Part shown: one piece after another, positions 56,303-64,000 of the stretch
How the letters are laid out: the number at the start of each line of letters is the position of its first letter
Numbering within the stretch: position 1 is the first letter of the stretch
Assembly (NCBI RefSeq): GCF_014287955.1
Contig: NZ_JACOPD010000005.1
Span: forward strand, 186,001 to 250,000
DNA from: Lachnospira hominis (ex Liu et al. 2021)
GTDB taxonomy: Bacteria > Bacillota > Clostridia > Lachnospirales > Lachnospiraceae
Reading direction: 5' to 3'
DNA length: 64,000 nt
Made by a program: the position numbers and the translations under genes
Notes under the pieces: model-generated
The model's input: only the letters and a program-made list of their open reading frames with translations
Databases searched by the model: none
What the model was told of the DNA's origin: nothing

Positions 56303-57550
56303 TTATTTTCTGACCTGGCCGTTACCTAGTATTACATACTTGCCTGTCGTAAGAGCTGACAGCCCCATAGGTCCCCTTGCATGGATTTTCTGTGTGCTTA
56401 TACCTATTTCTGCACCAAAGCCAAATTCAAATCCATCTGTAAATCTTGTAGATGCATTTACATAAACTGCGGCTGCATCAATCTCATCAAGAAATTTTCT
56501 AGATGCAATATAATCATTTGTTATAATTGATTCTGAATGCCCTGTATTATATTTATTAATATGTTCTATAGCTTCGTCAATCGTATCAACTGTTTTCAGT
56601 GATATAATATAATCAAGATATTCTGTTCCCCAGTCTTGCTGTGTTGCAGGAACAATGCGTGAATCAGCTTCACATGCTGTTTCATCTCCTCGTACTTCTA
56701 CATTTTTTTCTTTGAGACGGTCAACGACAAGTGGAATAAATTCTTTTGCTATTTTTTTATTCACAACAAGAGATTCACACGCATTACACACACCAATCCG
56801 CTGTGTCTTTGCATTATAAATTATATCGCATGCCATTTTAAAATCTGCATCTTCATGGACATAAATATGGCAGTTTCCTGTTCCTGTTTCAATTACCGGA
56901 ACTGTACTGTTATTTACTACATTTTTTATAAGACCGGCACCGCCTCTTGGAATGATTACATCTACATATTCATTCATCTTCATAAGTTCATTTACATATT
57001 TTCTGTCTGTATCAGAAATTAATATAACAGCATCTTCGCATACGCCGGCTCTGATAAGTGTATCTCTTATTATCTCAACAAGTTTTATATTGGAGTTAAT
57101 GGAATCACTTCCTCCACGGAGTATAACTGCATTTCCTGACTTAAATGTCAGTCCGAAAGCATCAACTGTGACATTTGGCCGCGACTCATATATTATTGCG
57201 ATTACACCAAGCGGAACCTTTTTATATCCTATCATAAGACCATTAGGACGCTGTTTCATTGAAGTAATCTCACCGACTGGATCTTCAAGTGCAACAAGCT
57301 GTCTTAATCCTTCAGCCATTCCTTCGATTCTGGCATCTGTGAGTGTAAGCCTGTCAATAAGTGCAGGTTTCATGCCATTTTTAACAGCTTCATCAACATC
57401 TGCCTTATTAGCTTTTTTGATTTCATCAGCTTTTTTAATAAGTTCATCTGCAACCATTTCAAGAACTTCGTTCTTTTTTGTGATTTTAAACTTTGCCATC
57501 TGTCTTGACGCTGCTTTTGCTCTTTTTCCCAATACATCTAATGATTCCAT
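56303..57550 (-). CDS. proA: Gamma-glutamyl phosphate reductase
   Basis: A 415-residue aldehyde dehydrogenase-fold enzyme reducing glutamyl phosphate to the semialdehyde in proline synthesis. The catalytic cysteine lies in [12 protein letters not shown], with [12 protein letters not shown] and [17 protein letters not shown] also present. GGAGG precedes ATG 57550; a GTG at 57568 lies upstream of that site and is rejected. Confidence 0.97.
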   Translation of the reverse strand: MESLDVLGKRAKAASRQMAKFKITKKNEVLEMVADELIKKADEIKKANKADVDEAVKNGMKPALIDRLTLTDARIEGMAEGLRQLVALEDPVGEITSMKQRPNGLMIGYKKVPLGVIAIIYESRPNVTVDAFGLTFKSGNAVILRGGSDSINSNIKLVEIIRDTLIRAGVCEDAVILISDTDRKYVNELMKMNEYVDVIIPRGGAGLIKNVVNNSTVPVIETGTGNCHIYVHEDADFKMACDIIYNAKTQRIGVCNACESLVVNKKIAKEFIPLVVDRLKEKNVEVRGDETACEADSRIVPATQQDWGTEYLDYIISLKTVDTIDEAIEHINKYNTGHSESIITNDYIASRKFLDEIDAAAVYVNASTRFTDGFEFGFGAEIGISTQKIHARGPMGLSALTTGKYVILGNGQVRK

Positions 57551-57573
57551 TTTTTCCTCCAAAAACACTTAAA

Positions 57574-58122
57574 CTAAAAAACTCTGTCCTGTGTCACAAT
57601 GATATCAGGGCATATATCAAATTCATCGGTCTCAAACTCTTTTGTTATCTGCATTTCAAATGCGGCAGCCACTGTAAATATATTATTATGGTCTTTAAGA
57701 AATCTGTCATAAAAACCGCCGCCGTACCCGGCTCTGTGATGTGATAAATCAAAAGCAATCCCGGGCATTACCATAAAAGCTTCATCGCTGTCTTCCCATA
57801 CTGTACCGTCATCATCCGGTTCTGGTATTCCATATGCACCAGGAGTTAAATCGTGAAAAGAATTTATTTTTATAAATTTCATGTCTTTTCCATAAACTTT
57901 TGGTACATATACATTTTTATCCAAAGAAATGCAATCATTTATAAAATCATGTGTATCAACTTCATTATTATAACTTACATAAACAAGAATATCATGATTT
58001 TTTTTAAATTCTGGCATTTCCTTTATTTTTTTAAATATAGCTGCACTATTATTCTTTATATAGGCTTCGCCAAGCATAGCTCTTTTTGCTTTTATTTCTT
58101 TGCGTATTTCATGTTTAGTCAT
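57574..58122 (-). CDS. 5-formyltetrahydrofolate cyclo-ligase
   Basis: This 182-residue YgfA/FthC-type enzyme converts 5-formyl-THF to 5,10-methenyl-THF with ATP. The C-terminal signature PGIAFDLSHHRAGYGGGFYDRFL and the N-terminal KHEIRKEIKAKR are diagnostic. ATG 58122 follows GAGTGAT; a longer frame from 58176 would overlap the upstream gene. It sits between an unknown gene and proA in the proline operon. Confidence 0.93.
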   Translation of the reverse strand: MTKHEIRKEIKAKRAMLGEAYIKNNSAAIFKKIKEMPEFKKNHDILVYVSYNNEVDTHDFINDCISLDKNVYVPKVYGKDMKFIKINSFHDLTPGAYGIPEPDDDGTVWEDSDEAFMVMPGIAFDLSHHRAGYGGGFYDRFLKDHNNIFTVAAAFEMQITKEFETDEFDICPDIIVTQDRVF

Positions 58123-58147
58123 ATTATCACTCAAAAATCTTCCAACT

Positions 58148-59272
58148 TTACCCGACAAATATAAGCAGATCATCAAAATGCTTTATGCACCCTTTAAATT
58201 TGTCTCTTGTTTTATATATCGCATGATGCATATCCGGAAATCTGAATACCTCCACAAAATCATTTTCTTTCCTGAATATAGACATCTTCTTGACATGTTC
58301 ACTTGTAACTATTATATCATCCTGAACATATTCGACGCAGACATCTGCCGGTAATTTATATTCTGTTTTCTGTGTGTTCAGGTTGATTATACGTGTTCCT
58401 TTATCACTCTCAAGGAAATTATAAGGAACCCCCGATATCACGCATATATTCTTAAAGTCTGCTGCCTCCGATATACGGCTGTTAAGCCGTACACGTTTGA
58501 CTTTGTTATCATAATCATATATTACAACTTCTTCACTGTCTGCAGATACATCTCTCTTTGTATACAAGAGAGTATTGTTATATTTACGCATATGTGCAAG
58601 CTGCATTGTATCACTTGCATTGTCAAGAATGTCTGTATAAGTAATCTTTTCAAGTCCAATTACCATATCAGATACAAACTGGTTGACATTTATTACTCCT
58701 ATGGTTTTATTGCCTATTTTTATTCCGCACAGATTTCCGCTTAATGGAACAATCTTGTCAATTCCAAAACGACCAAGTTCTTCGTTTTGGAATTCAAGTT
58801 CTTTATTATTTTTTACATCTTTAAGCAAAAAACTATAGCTGTCTTTGTTGCCATACTCACCATTTTTTGTCTCAAAAACACAAAAATCCTGTGCCAGTAC
58901 AAGGACTTTGAGATAATCCGGTTCTCTGAGTCTGTCTGTAGGAACAATCTGTGTATGTATGATAAATGTCTCCTGCAGTGAAATCTGATACCAGTAAAAT
59001 GTAATCTGTGTTTCATGTTCATTTATCATTTTTGCTGATGTAAATACAAAATAATCTCTTTCCTCAGAGCCGTAATAAATCTTCGTAACATTGAACTTTG
59101 GCACTTCCGGAAGAATTTCAAAACGCTCATTATTTGCCGGATTAAATAAGAAAATATGTTTGCCGTTGAATTGCTCAAGTCTTCTGTTATCGTCAATTAT
59201 CTGAAGGAGAATTTCCCTGTTCACAGGAATATACATGCCCTCTTCAAAATTCTTGACCAGTTTAATGTCCAT
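58148..59272 (-). CDS. Uncharacterised protein in the proline operon, possibly beta-propeller
   Basis: I do not recognise this 374-residue soluble protein. It has no signal peptide or membrane helix and is dominated by short alternating hydrophobic strands separated by charged turns (for example KIVPLSGNLCGIKIGNKTIGV near 175-195), which suggests an all-beta fold such as a propeller. No catalytic motif is evident. GGAGG lies four bases before ATG 59272. Gaps of 45 bases to proB and 25 bases to the cyclo-ligase gene imply co-transcription. Confidence 0.75.
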   Translation of the reverse strand: MDIKLVKNFEEGMYIPVNREILLQIIDDNRRLEQFNGKHIFLFNPANNERFEILPEVPKFNVTKIYYGSEERDYFVFTSAKMINEHETQITFYWYQISLQETFIIHTQIVPTDRLREPDYLKVLVLAQDFCVFETKNGEYGNKDSYSFLLKDVKNNKELEFQNEELGRFGIDKIVPLSGNLCGIKIGNKTIGVINVNQFVSDMVIGLEKITYTDILDNASDTMQLAHMRKYNNTLLYTKRDVSADSEEVVIYDYDNKVKRVRLNSRISEAADFKNICVISGVPYNFLESDKGTRIINLNTQKTEYKLPADVCVEYVQDDIIVTSEHVKKMSIFRKENDFVEVFRFPDMHHAIYKTRDKFKGCIKHFDDLLIFVG

Positions 59273-59317
59273 AAAACCTCCGTTAAACCCCAAAACTATT
59301 TGTACGTATTCAACCTC

Positions 59318-60166
59318 TTAAATCAATTCAAGTATATTAAAATCATTATATTCGTGTTGCAGGAATAATGTTCCGGTATTTTCACCATTAATTATTCTGC
59401 TTATATTTGTAACATCATTTCCATTCGTAATAACCATGTCTGTGCCAGAATATGTTGCAATCTGTGCTGCAACAAGTTTGGCTGACATACCGCCTGTTCC
59501 TACTGAACTTCCTGATGAATTTTTGCCCATATTCATAAGCTGCTCATCTATTTTATCTACCACATTAATGAACTTGGCATCCGGATTCTTATTCGGGTCG
59601 TCTGTATAAAGACCATCTATATCAGATAAAAGAATAAGTAAATCTGCCTCTGTTATCGAAGCAACTAAAGCCGAGAGCTTATCATTATCTCCGAAACTCT
59701 GAACCTGTTCAATCTCATATGTTGATACAGTATCATTTTCATTTACAACAGGAATTGCTCCTATATGTAAAAGTTCTTTAAATGTATTTTCTGCATTAGT
59801 ACGTGTAACTGGATTAAGCATTGTATATTTAGTAAGAAGTACCTGTGCTGCAATTGTTCCGTATTCTGCAAAAAGTTTCTGGTATACCATCATAAGTTTG
59901 GCCTGTCCTATAGCTGCACACGCCTGCTTTACAGGAAGCTCGTCAGGTCTTTCGTGAAGCCCTATGGCTGTTTTTCCAACTGCAATTGCACCTGATGAAA
60001 CAAGTATTACTTCTTTTCCGGAATTTTTAATATCTACTAATGCTCTTACAAGACGCTCAATTTTTAACAAATCAAGTTTTCCTGTCTCGCTGTGCATAAG
60101 TGATGATGAACCAATCTTTACAACTATTCTTTTTTTATCTTTAAGAAAATCTCTTCCGTTACACAT
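59318..60166 (-). CDS. proB: Glutamate 5-kinase without PUA domain
   Basis: A 282-residue amino-acid kinase that phosphorylates glutamate, the regulated first step of proline synthesis. RIVVKIGSSSL, VSSGAIAVG, NENDTVST and VGTGGMSAKLVAA are clear. It ends after the kinase domain and lacks the C-terminal PUA domain of E. coli ProB. AAGGA-type site before the ATG. Confidence 0.96.
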   Translation of the reverse strand: MCNGRDFLKDKKRIVVKIGSSSLMHSETGKLDLLKIERLVRALVDIKNSGKEVILVSSGAIAVGKTAIGLHERPDELPVKQACAAIGQAKLMMVYQKLFAEYGTIAAQVLLTKYTMLNPVTRTNAENTFKELLHIGAIPVVNENDTVSTYEIEQVQSFGDNDKLSALVASITEADLLILLSDIDGLYTDDPNKNPDAKFINVVDKIDEQLMNMGKNSSGSSVGTGGMSAKLVAAQIATYSGTDMVITNGNDVTNISRIINGENTGTLFLQHEYNDFNILELI

Positions 60167-60205
60167 ATAAGCTGTCCTTTTTCCAATTTAAAATATTTCT
60201 GTACT

Positions 60206-60234
60206 ATTTTACACTATTTTGCTCAGATTGTCAC
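60206..60234 (-). promoter_or_regulatory. Probable promoter of the proline operon
   Basis: On the minus strand GTGACA (60234-60229), 17 bases, TAAAAT (60211-60206), about 40 bases before proB. The -35 lies inside the last codons of the upstream oxidoreductase gene. Confidence 0.6.
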
Positions 60235-61911
60235 CTTTTTTATATATTCCGATGCAATCCTTTCCGCAACTTTCATTCCATCAACTGCAGCAGATGTAAT
60301 GCCTCCTGCGTATCCTGCACCTTCGCCACATGGAAACAGGCCCTTAATATCTGATTCACAGTTTTCGTTTCTTATAATTCTTACCGGACTTGATGTTCTG
60401 CTCTCAACACCTGAAAACACAGCATCTTCCATATCAAAACCTTTGATGTGTTTTGCAAAGCCTTTAACGCCTTCACTTATTGAATCACTTATTGTTGTGC
60501 CTAAGACATTTCTTAAATTGGCAAAGCTGTAACTGCCTTTAATGTTCGGTGTTACAATGCCAAATCCGGTTGAAATTCTGTCCTGTCTGAAGTCTTCAAG
60601 CAGCTGGACAGGAACATTACCATCACCGTATCTGTATGCAAGCTTTTCAAGCTCTCGCTGATAATACATTCCTGCCAATGCACCATTATTTCCATAATCA
60701 TCAGGTGTTACCGTGACAATTATTGCACTGTTTGCATTGCCTGAATTTCGTCCTGAATAGCTCATTCCATTGACGGCAAGCATATTTTTTTCAGAAGAGG
60801 CATTGACAACATAACCTCCGGGGCACATGCAGAATGAATAAACGCCTCTGCCCGCTTCTGTCTGGTATGTAACTTTATAATCTGCCGCAGGCATCTTGTA
60901 TGCAGAATCACCATAAGCATTATAATTAATAAATGACTGTGGGTGTTCAAGTCTTAAACCGACAGCAAATGACTTTGCTGTCATATTTATATTTCTTTTT
61001 TCAAGCATCTCGAATGTATCTCTTGCACTGTGTCCTATTGCAAGACACAGATTGTCACATGCAAGTTCATATTCTTCACCATTTTTTACATTTTTGATTT
61101 TAATACCGGAGATTGCTCTGTATGAATTCTTTTCAATTGTTAAAATATCAGTAATTTTGCAGTTGAACCTTATTTCACCGCCAAGTTCAATAATATGTTT
61201 TCTTATTGAAGATACAACATTTCCAAGTACATCAGTTCCAATGTGCGGTTTATTTATGTATAATATTGATGGGTCAGCCCCGAATTCAACGAAAGTTTCA
61301 AGCATGCATCTGATTCTGCCGCTTGTATCTTTTATCATTGTATTTAGTTTTCCATCAGAAAATGTACCTGCACCGCCTTCGCCAAACTGCACATTTGATT
61401 CTGTGTCAAGTTCACCTGTATTCCAGAAATTTTCTACAGTTTTTCTTCTTTCATCCACAGGCTCTCCACGTTCGATTACAATTGGTTTAAGTCCTGCTTC
61501 GGCAAGTTTCAGTGCGGCAAATATTCCTGCAGGTCCGAATCCTGCAATTACAGGTCTTTTATGTGAATCAAGGCTGTAATTAACGTCTTTAGCCGGAAAA
61601 TCAAACTCATTAATACATGCCATTGAAGCATTTTTTATCTGCATTTTATGCTTTTGTTTTTTAGTGATTTTTCCTTCAATAATGTCATTTAAAGCAATAT
61701 TTTTTCCGGATATTATAACATTGTATACATCAACACTGTATACATAATAAATATCAGGTTTATGTCTTGCATCAAGCGATTTTTTAAATATTTTCCATTC
61801 AATCTGTGCATCTGCAGGAAGCTTTAATGTATGTATAATCATATTTTTAAGCTTTTTTTCGGATTCATCCGGCTTTAATTTCAGCTGGCTTACACGTATC
61901 ACGTTTTTCAT
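60223..61911 (-). CDS. FAD-dependent oxidoreductase, COG2509 type
   Basis: A 562-residue flavoprotein. The first 110 residues form the N-terminal domain typical of this family, followed by the dinucleotide motif GFGPAG (124-129), an acidic end IVIERG, and the signature VQFGEGGAGTFSDGKL. A C-terminal LFPCGEGAGYAGGITSAAVDG closes the FAD site. Substrate unknown. It follows a second flavoprotein gene with a 2-base gap, so the pair is one unit. Confidence 0.9.
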   Translation of the reverse strand: MKNVIRVSQLKLKPDESEKKLKNMIIHTLKLPADAQIEWKIFKKSLDARHKPDIYYVYSVDVYNVIISGKNIALNDIIEGKITKKQKHKMQIKNASMACINEFDFPAKDVNYSLDSHKRPVIAGFGPAGIFAALKLAEAGLKPIVIERGEPVDERRKTVENFWNTGELDTESNVQFGEGGAGTFSDGKLNTMIKDTSGRIRCMLETFVEFGADPSILYINKPHIGTDVLGNVVSSIRKHIIELGGEIRFNCKITDILTIEKNSYRAISGIKIKNVKNGEEYELACDNLCLAIGHSARDTFEMLEKRNINMTAKSFAVGLRLEHPQSFINYNAYGDSAYKMPAADYKVTYQTEAGRGVYSFCMCPGGYVVNASSEKNMLAVNGMSYSGRNSGNANSAIIVTVTPDDYGNNGALAGMYYQRELEKLAYRYGDGNVPVQLLEDFRQDRISTGFGIVTPNIKGSYSFANLRNVLGTTISDSISEGVKGFAKHIKGFDMEDAVFSGVESRTSSPVRIIRNENCESDIKGLFPCGEGAGYAGGITSAAVDGMKVAERIASEYIKKVTI

Positions 61912-61913
61912 AA

Positions 61914-63173
61914 TTATCTCCGTTCTATATTTTTACTCCGGCTGCTCATAAGCCCGGCAAGATGTCCGCTGCTGAATGCCCATTGCAGATTGTATCCGCC
62001 GCATTTTCCGTCAACATCAACAATTTCACCGGCAAAATAAAGTCCTTTTGTGTTAAGAGACTCCATTGTATCAGGATTTATCTGTGAAAGTTCAATACCG
62101 CCTTGACATACCTGGGCATTTTCAAATCCTTTATATCCCGTTATATTAAAAATGTAGTTTTTTAACTGCTTTACAATCAGAAAACACATTTCTTTTCCAG
62201 CTTCACTAACAGACATATTAATATCTGCATTTACGCTTTTTGCTGCCGCAGACACAAGCTTTTTATTTACAATTCCAGCAAAAAACTGCTCAATTGTCTT
62301 TTGCGGTTCGCGTTTTATCCGCATTTCTATGTCACTTGCAATATCATCATATTCAATATCGCTAATCATATCTATGGCAGCAGTTACTTTTTTCTTTTCA
62401 AAAACGCCCCTGACTGCAAAACGGCTCACCTGAAACACAGGAATTCCGGAAATACCGTAATCAGTATACTGTATCTCTCCTGTATCACGCGAAATTTCTT
62501 CGCCGTCAATATATATTTTTACAGTTCCGGTGCTTCTTACGCCAGCCATTATTTTGCAGAATTTATTGTCACTTTTCAACTGTACAAGTGCCGGAAGAGG
62601 TCTTTTAACACTGCATCCCATATCTAATGCAATTTTATATCCACTTCCGTCAGAACCCGAAACAGGTAATGCATTTGAGCCGGCAGCCAGAATGACTGAT
62701 TTTGTATTTACACGCCTGTTTTCATTATTATCATAACAATCAATTAAAAAATCCTCTTTTTTATATATGCTCTCTATATTACATTCAAGAAAAATTTCTA
62801 TTCCCAGTCTTTTTATTTCCATGCATAAAGCATCACAGACTGAAGCTGCAGTTTCAGAATGTGGGTATACATAACCGTTTTTTTCTTTTGAATAAATGCC
62901 AAGCTGCCTGAAAAATCCGATGACCTCTTTTTCATTAAACTTATTAATGACATTCATAACAAAATCCTTATCTTCATTCTGGAAACATGTTGCATCCATC
63001 TTGTGATTTGTAAAATTGCATTTGCCATTACCTGTAGATAAAATCTTGCTTCCAAGTCTTTTTGTATGTTCTATTATGGCTGTTTTTGCTCCATTTTGTG
63101 CTGCTGTGACAGCCGCCATCATTCCGGATGCACCGCCACCGATAACAACACAGTCATATCTGTAAGATCTCAC
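61914..63173 (-). CDS. HI0933-family flavoprotein, GTG start
   Basis: The 419-residue NAD(P)/FAD-dependent oxidoreductase (YhiN/HI0933 family) has the FAD motif GGGASG (12-17), LSTGNGKCNFTN and the C-terminal TKGLYFAGEIVDVDGKCGGYNLQWAFSSG pattern, which continues past the first ~20 residues quoted here only in outline. GGAGG lies five bases before GTG 63173, giving MRSYRYDCVVIGGG, the usual family start. In-frame ATGs at 63185 and further upstream precede that site. Function unknown. Confidence 0.9.
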   Translation of the reverse strand: MRSYRYDCVVIGGGASGMMAAVTAAQNGAKTAIIEHTKRLGSKILSTGNGKCNFTNHKMDATCFQNEDKDFVMNVINKFNEKEVIGFFRQLGIYSKEKNGYVYPHSETAASVCDALCMEIKRLGIEIFLECNIESIYKKEDFLIDCYDNNENRRVNTKSVILAAGSNALPVSGSDGSGYKIALDMGCSVKRPLPALVQLKSDNKFCKIMAGVRSTGTVKIYIDGEEISRDTGEIQYTDYGISGIPVFQVSRFAVRGVFEKKKVTAAIDMISDIEYDDIASDIEMRIKREPQKTIEQFFAGIVNKKLVSAAAKSVNADINMSVSEAGKEMCFLIVKQLKNYIFNITGYKGFENAQVCQGGIELSQINPDTMESLNTKGLYFAGEIVDVDGKCGGYNLQWAFSSGHLAGLMSSRSKNIERR

Positions 63174-63216
63174 ATTTTCCTCCATAAGTATTTTTATAAA
63201 CATTCCAACAGGTATT

Positions 63217-63579
63217 TTATGAACTGTAAGCCTGTAAAAAATTATAAAGATTTTCTTCACCATCAATATAAAGTCCCAGTTTTAACTGTTCACGTATTTC
63301 TGCCGGAATTGAATTCATATTAATATCGGCATAATCATAGAATGTTCTGTCCGATTCTTTATATATGACAACTTTTCCGTCTTCATAGACAAGATAAAAA
63401 CTTTCATTAATATCTTCATCTGCCGGATACGTACTGTCAGTTGTCTGTGTATAATTTTCCGGATTAATGTTATTTTTATTATGTTTCGTTTTATAATAAC
63501 CTGTTATAAATATAACAAAACAGATTATTATTATCAAACCGACAACAATTCCCACAATATAACCATATATTTTTTTCAT
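63217..63579 (-). CDS. Small membrane-anchored protein with BofC C-terminal-like domain
   Basis: A 120-residue protein with one N-terminal transmembrane helix (about 7-27), a polar linker, and a compact domain (about 60-118: FYLVYEDGKVVIY to LYNFLQAYSS). That domain resembles the C-terminal domain of BofC, a forespore protein, from memory of the family. Role outside sporulation unknown. It lies 63 bases after cdd. Confidence 0.65.
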   Translation of the reverse strand: MKKIYGYIVGIVVGLIIIICFVIFITGYYKTKHNKNNINPENYTQTTDSTYPADEDINESFYLVYEDGKVVIYKESDRTFYDYADINMNSIPAEIREQLKLGLYIDGEENLYNFLQAYSS

Positions 63580-63642
63580 ACATGTTTATCAGCCTGTATA
63601 TAAGCTGCCTCCATGTGGTTATTATTGCCTTTTTCAATTCAA

Positions 63643-64000
63643 TTATTCAGTTTTGATATCACATGCACCAAAACTGTGCGGTAAAAGCTCATCAAGCTTG
63701 AATTTTTTAATTAATCCATGATTTTCAAGGATTATAATTCCGTCACTGTTCATAAATTCCGACATAACCTGTCTGCATATTCCGCACGGCCATGTGAATT
63801 CATTGCTGTCTGATGCAATTGCAATCTTTTTTATTCTGTTTTTTTGGTCGCTTACACATTTGAAAATTGCCGTTCTCTCAGCACAGTTTGTTGCACCATA
63901 TGACGAATTTTCTATATTACAGCCTGTGTATACATAATTATCTTCTGATAAAACAGCTGAACCTACATGAAAATGTGAGTATGGCACATATGCTTTTTTT
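63643..64000 (-). CDS. cdd: Cytidine deaminase, 5' end beyond window
   Basis: The frame is open to the window edge, so the N-terminal 12-15 residues are missing; the visible part starts KKAYVPYSHFHVGSAVL. The zinc site is complete: CNIENSSY, CAERTA with the proton-shuttle Glu, and PCGICRQ. It deaminates cytidine and deoxycytidine in pyrimidine salvage. The GTG at 63987 is an internal valine codon, not a start. Confidence 0.95.
   Translation of the reverse strand, partial: KKAYVPYSHFHVGSAVLSEDNYVYTGCNIENSSYGATNCAERTAIFKCVSDQKNRIKKIAIASDSNEFTWPCGICRQVMSEFMNSDGIIILENHGLIKKFKLDELLPHSFGACDIKTE

Noticed and set aside
56952..57572. 206-codon plus-strand frame across proA
   Set aside because: Antisense to a certain gene, Ser-rich low-complexity translation typical of a shadow frame.
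61052..61579. 175-codon plus-strand frame across the COG2509 flavoprotein
   Set aside because: Antisense shadow with no ribosome site or domain.

Overview
The window is AT-rich, gene-dense Firmicutes chromosome. The gene set suggests an anaerobic clostridial organism, probably Lachnospiraceae: recU, yqeK-rsfS, the ribosomal-protein protease Prp beside an N-terminally extended L27, a YlbJ-like sporulation membrane protein, a short HisG that needs HisZ, and a lexA/yneA divergon. Shine-Dalgarno sites are strong (AAGGAGG type) and nearly all starts are ATG. Species cannot be fixed from the sequence alone. No rRNA, tRNA, CRISPR array, insertion sequence or prophage was seen, and no gene-free stretch exceeds about 250 bases.

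Layout. 1-8.9 kb: a truncated YlbJ-like gene on the minus strand, an M23 peptidase, then RNA-modification genes (RsmF-like, RsuA-like, RluA-like), a YgiQ radical SAM protein, a small membrane protein, recU and a PAS protein with a degenerate GGDEF domain. 8.9-18.0 kb: a histidine operon behind a consensus sigma-A promoter (hisZ-hisG-hisD-hisB-hisA-hisIE), continuing into an RNase E/G gene, a PAP2 phosphatase and a GH4 glycosidase. hisH and hisF are absent, and HisIE carries an extra N-terminal HisF-like barrel that has lost its catalytic aspartates. 18.0-22.6 kb: rplU-prp-rpmA with a structured leader and a terminator, then obgE-yhbY-nadD-yqeK-rsfS (ribosome assembly and NAD). 22.6-26.4 kb: lexA divergent from a yneA-like SOS division inhibitor with several LexA-type boxes between them, then a DEAD-box helicase and a Xer-type recombinase.

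26.4-36.2 kb is mostly minus strand: putP, a degenerate L,D-transpeptidase-like protein, a cytidylate-kinase-like protein, an unknown protein, rluD, lspA, aroB, sepF, ylmE and an HlyD-like adaptor; a small DUF378 gene runs plus. 36.2-46.1 kb is one long minus-strand cell-shape and division cluster: DUF4321, radC, mreB, mreC, mreD, PBP2, minC, minD, minE, rodA, mgsA. Together these position the septum (MinCDE), organise lateral wall synthesis (MreBCD) and polymerise peptidoglycan (RodA and PBP2). 46.2-54.5 kb: miaB-mutS-mutL-miaA-ynbB, coupling tRNA A37 modification with mismatch repair. 54.6-60.2 kb: proB, an unknown 374-aa gene, a 5-formyl-THF cyclo-ligase, proA and a GGDEF-EAL protein. 60.2-64 kb: two FAD-dependent oxidoreductases, a BofC-like small protein and a cytidine deaminase cut by the window edge.

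This is overwhelmingly conserved housekeeping DNA, and I found no clear undescribed defence or mobile system. The most interesting items are apparent pseudoenzymes (HisF-like barrel, L,D-transpeptidase, GGDEF), the multi-box SOS region, an uncharacterised gene embedded in the proline operon, and a tandem repeat abutting the miaB promoter.
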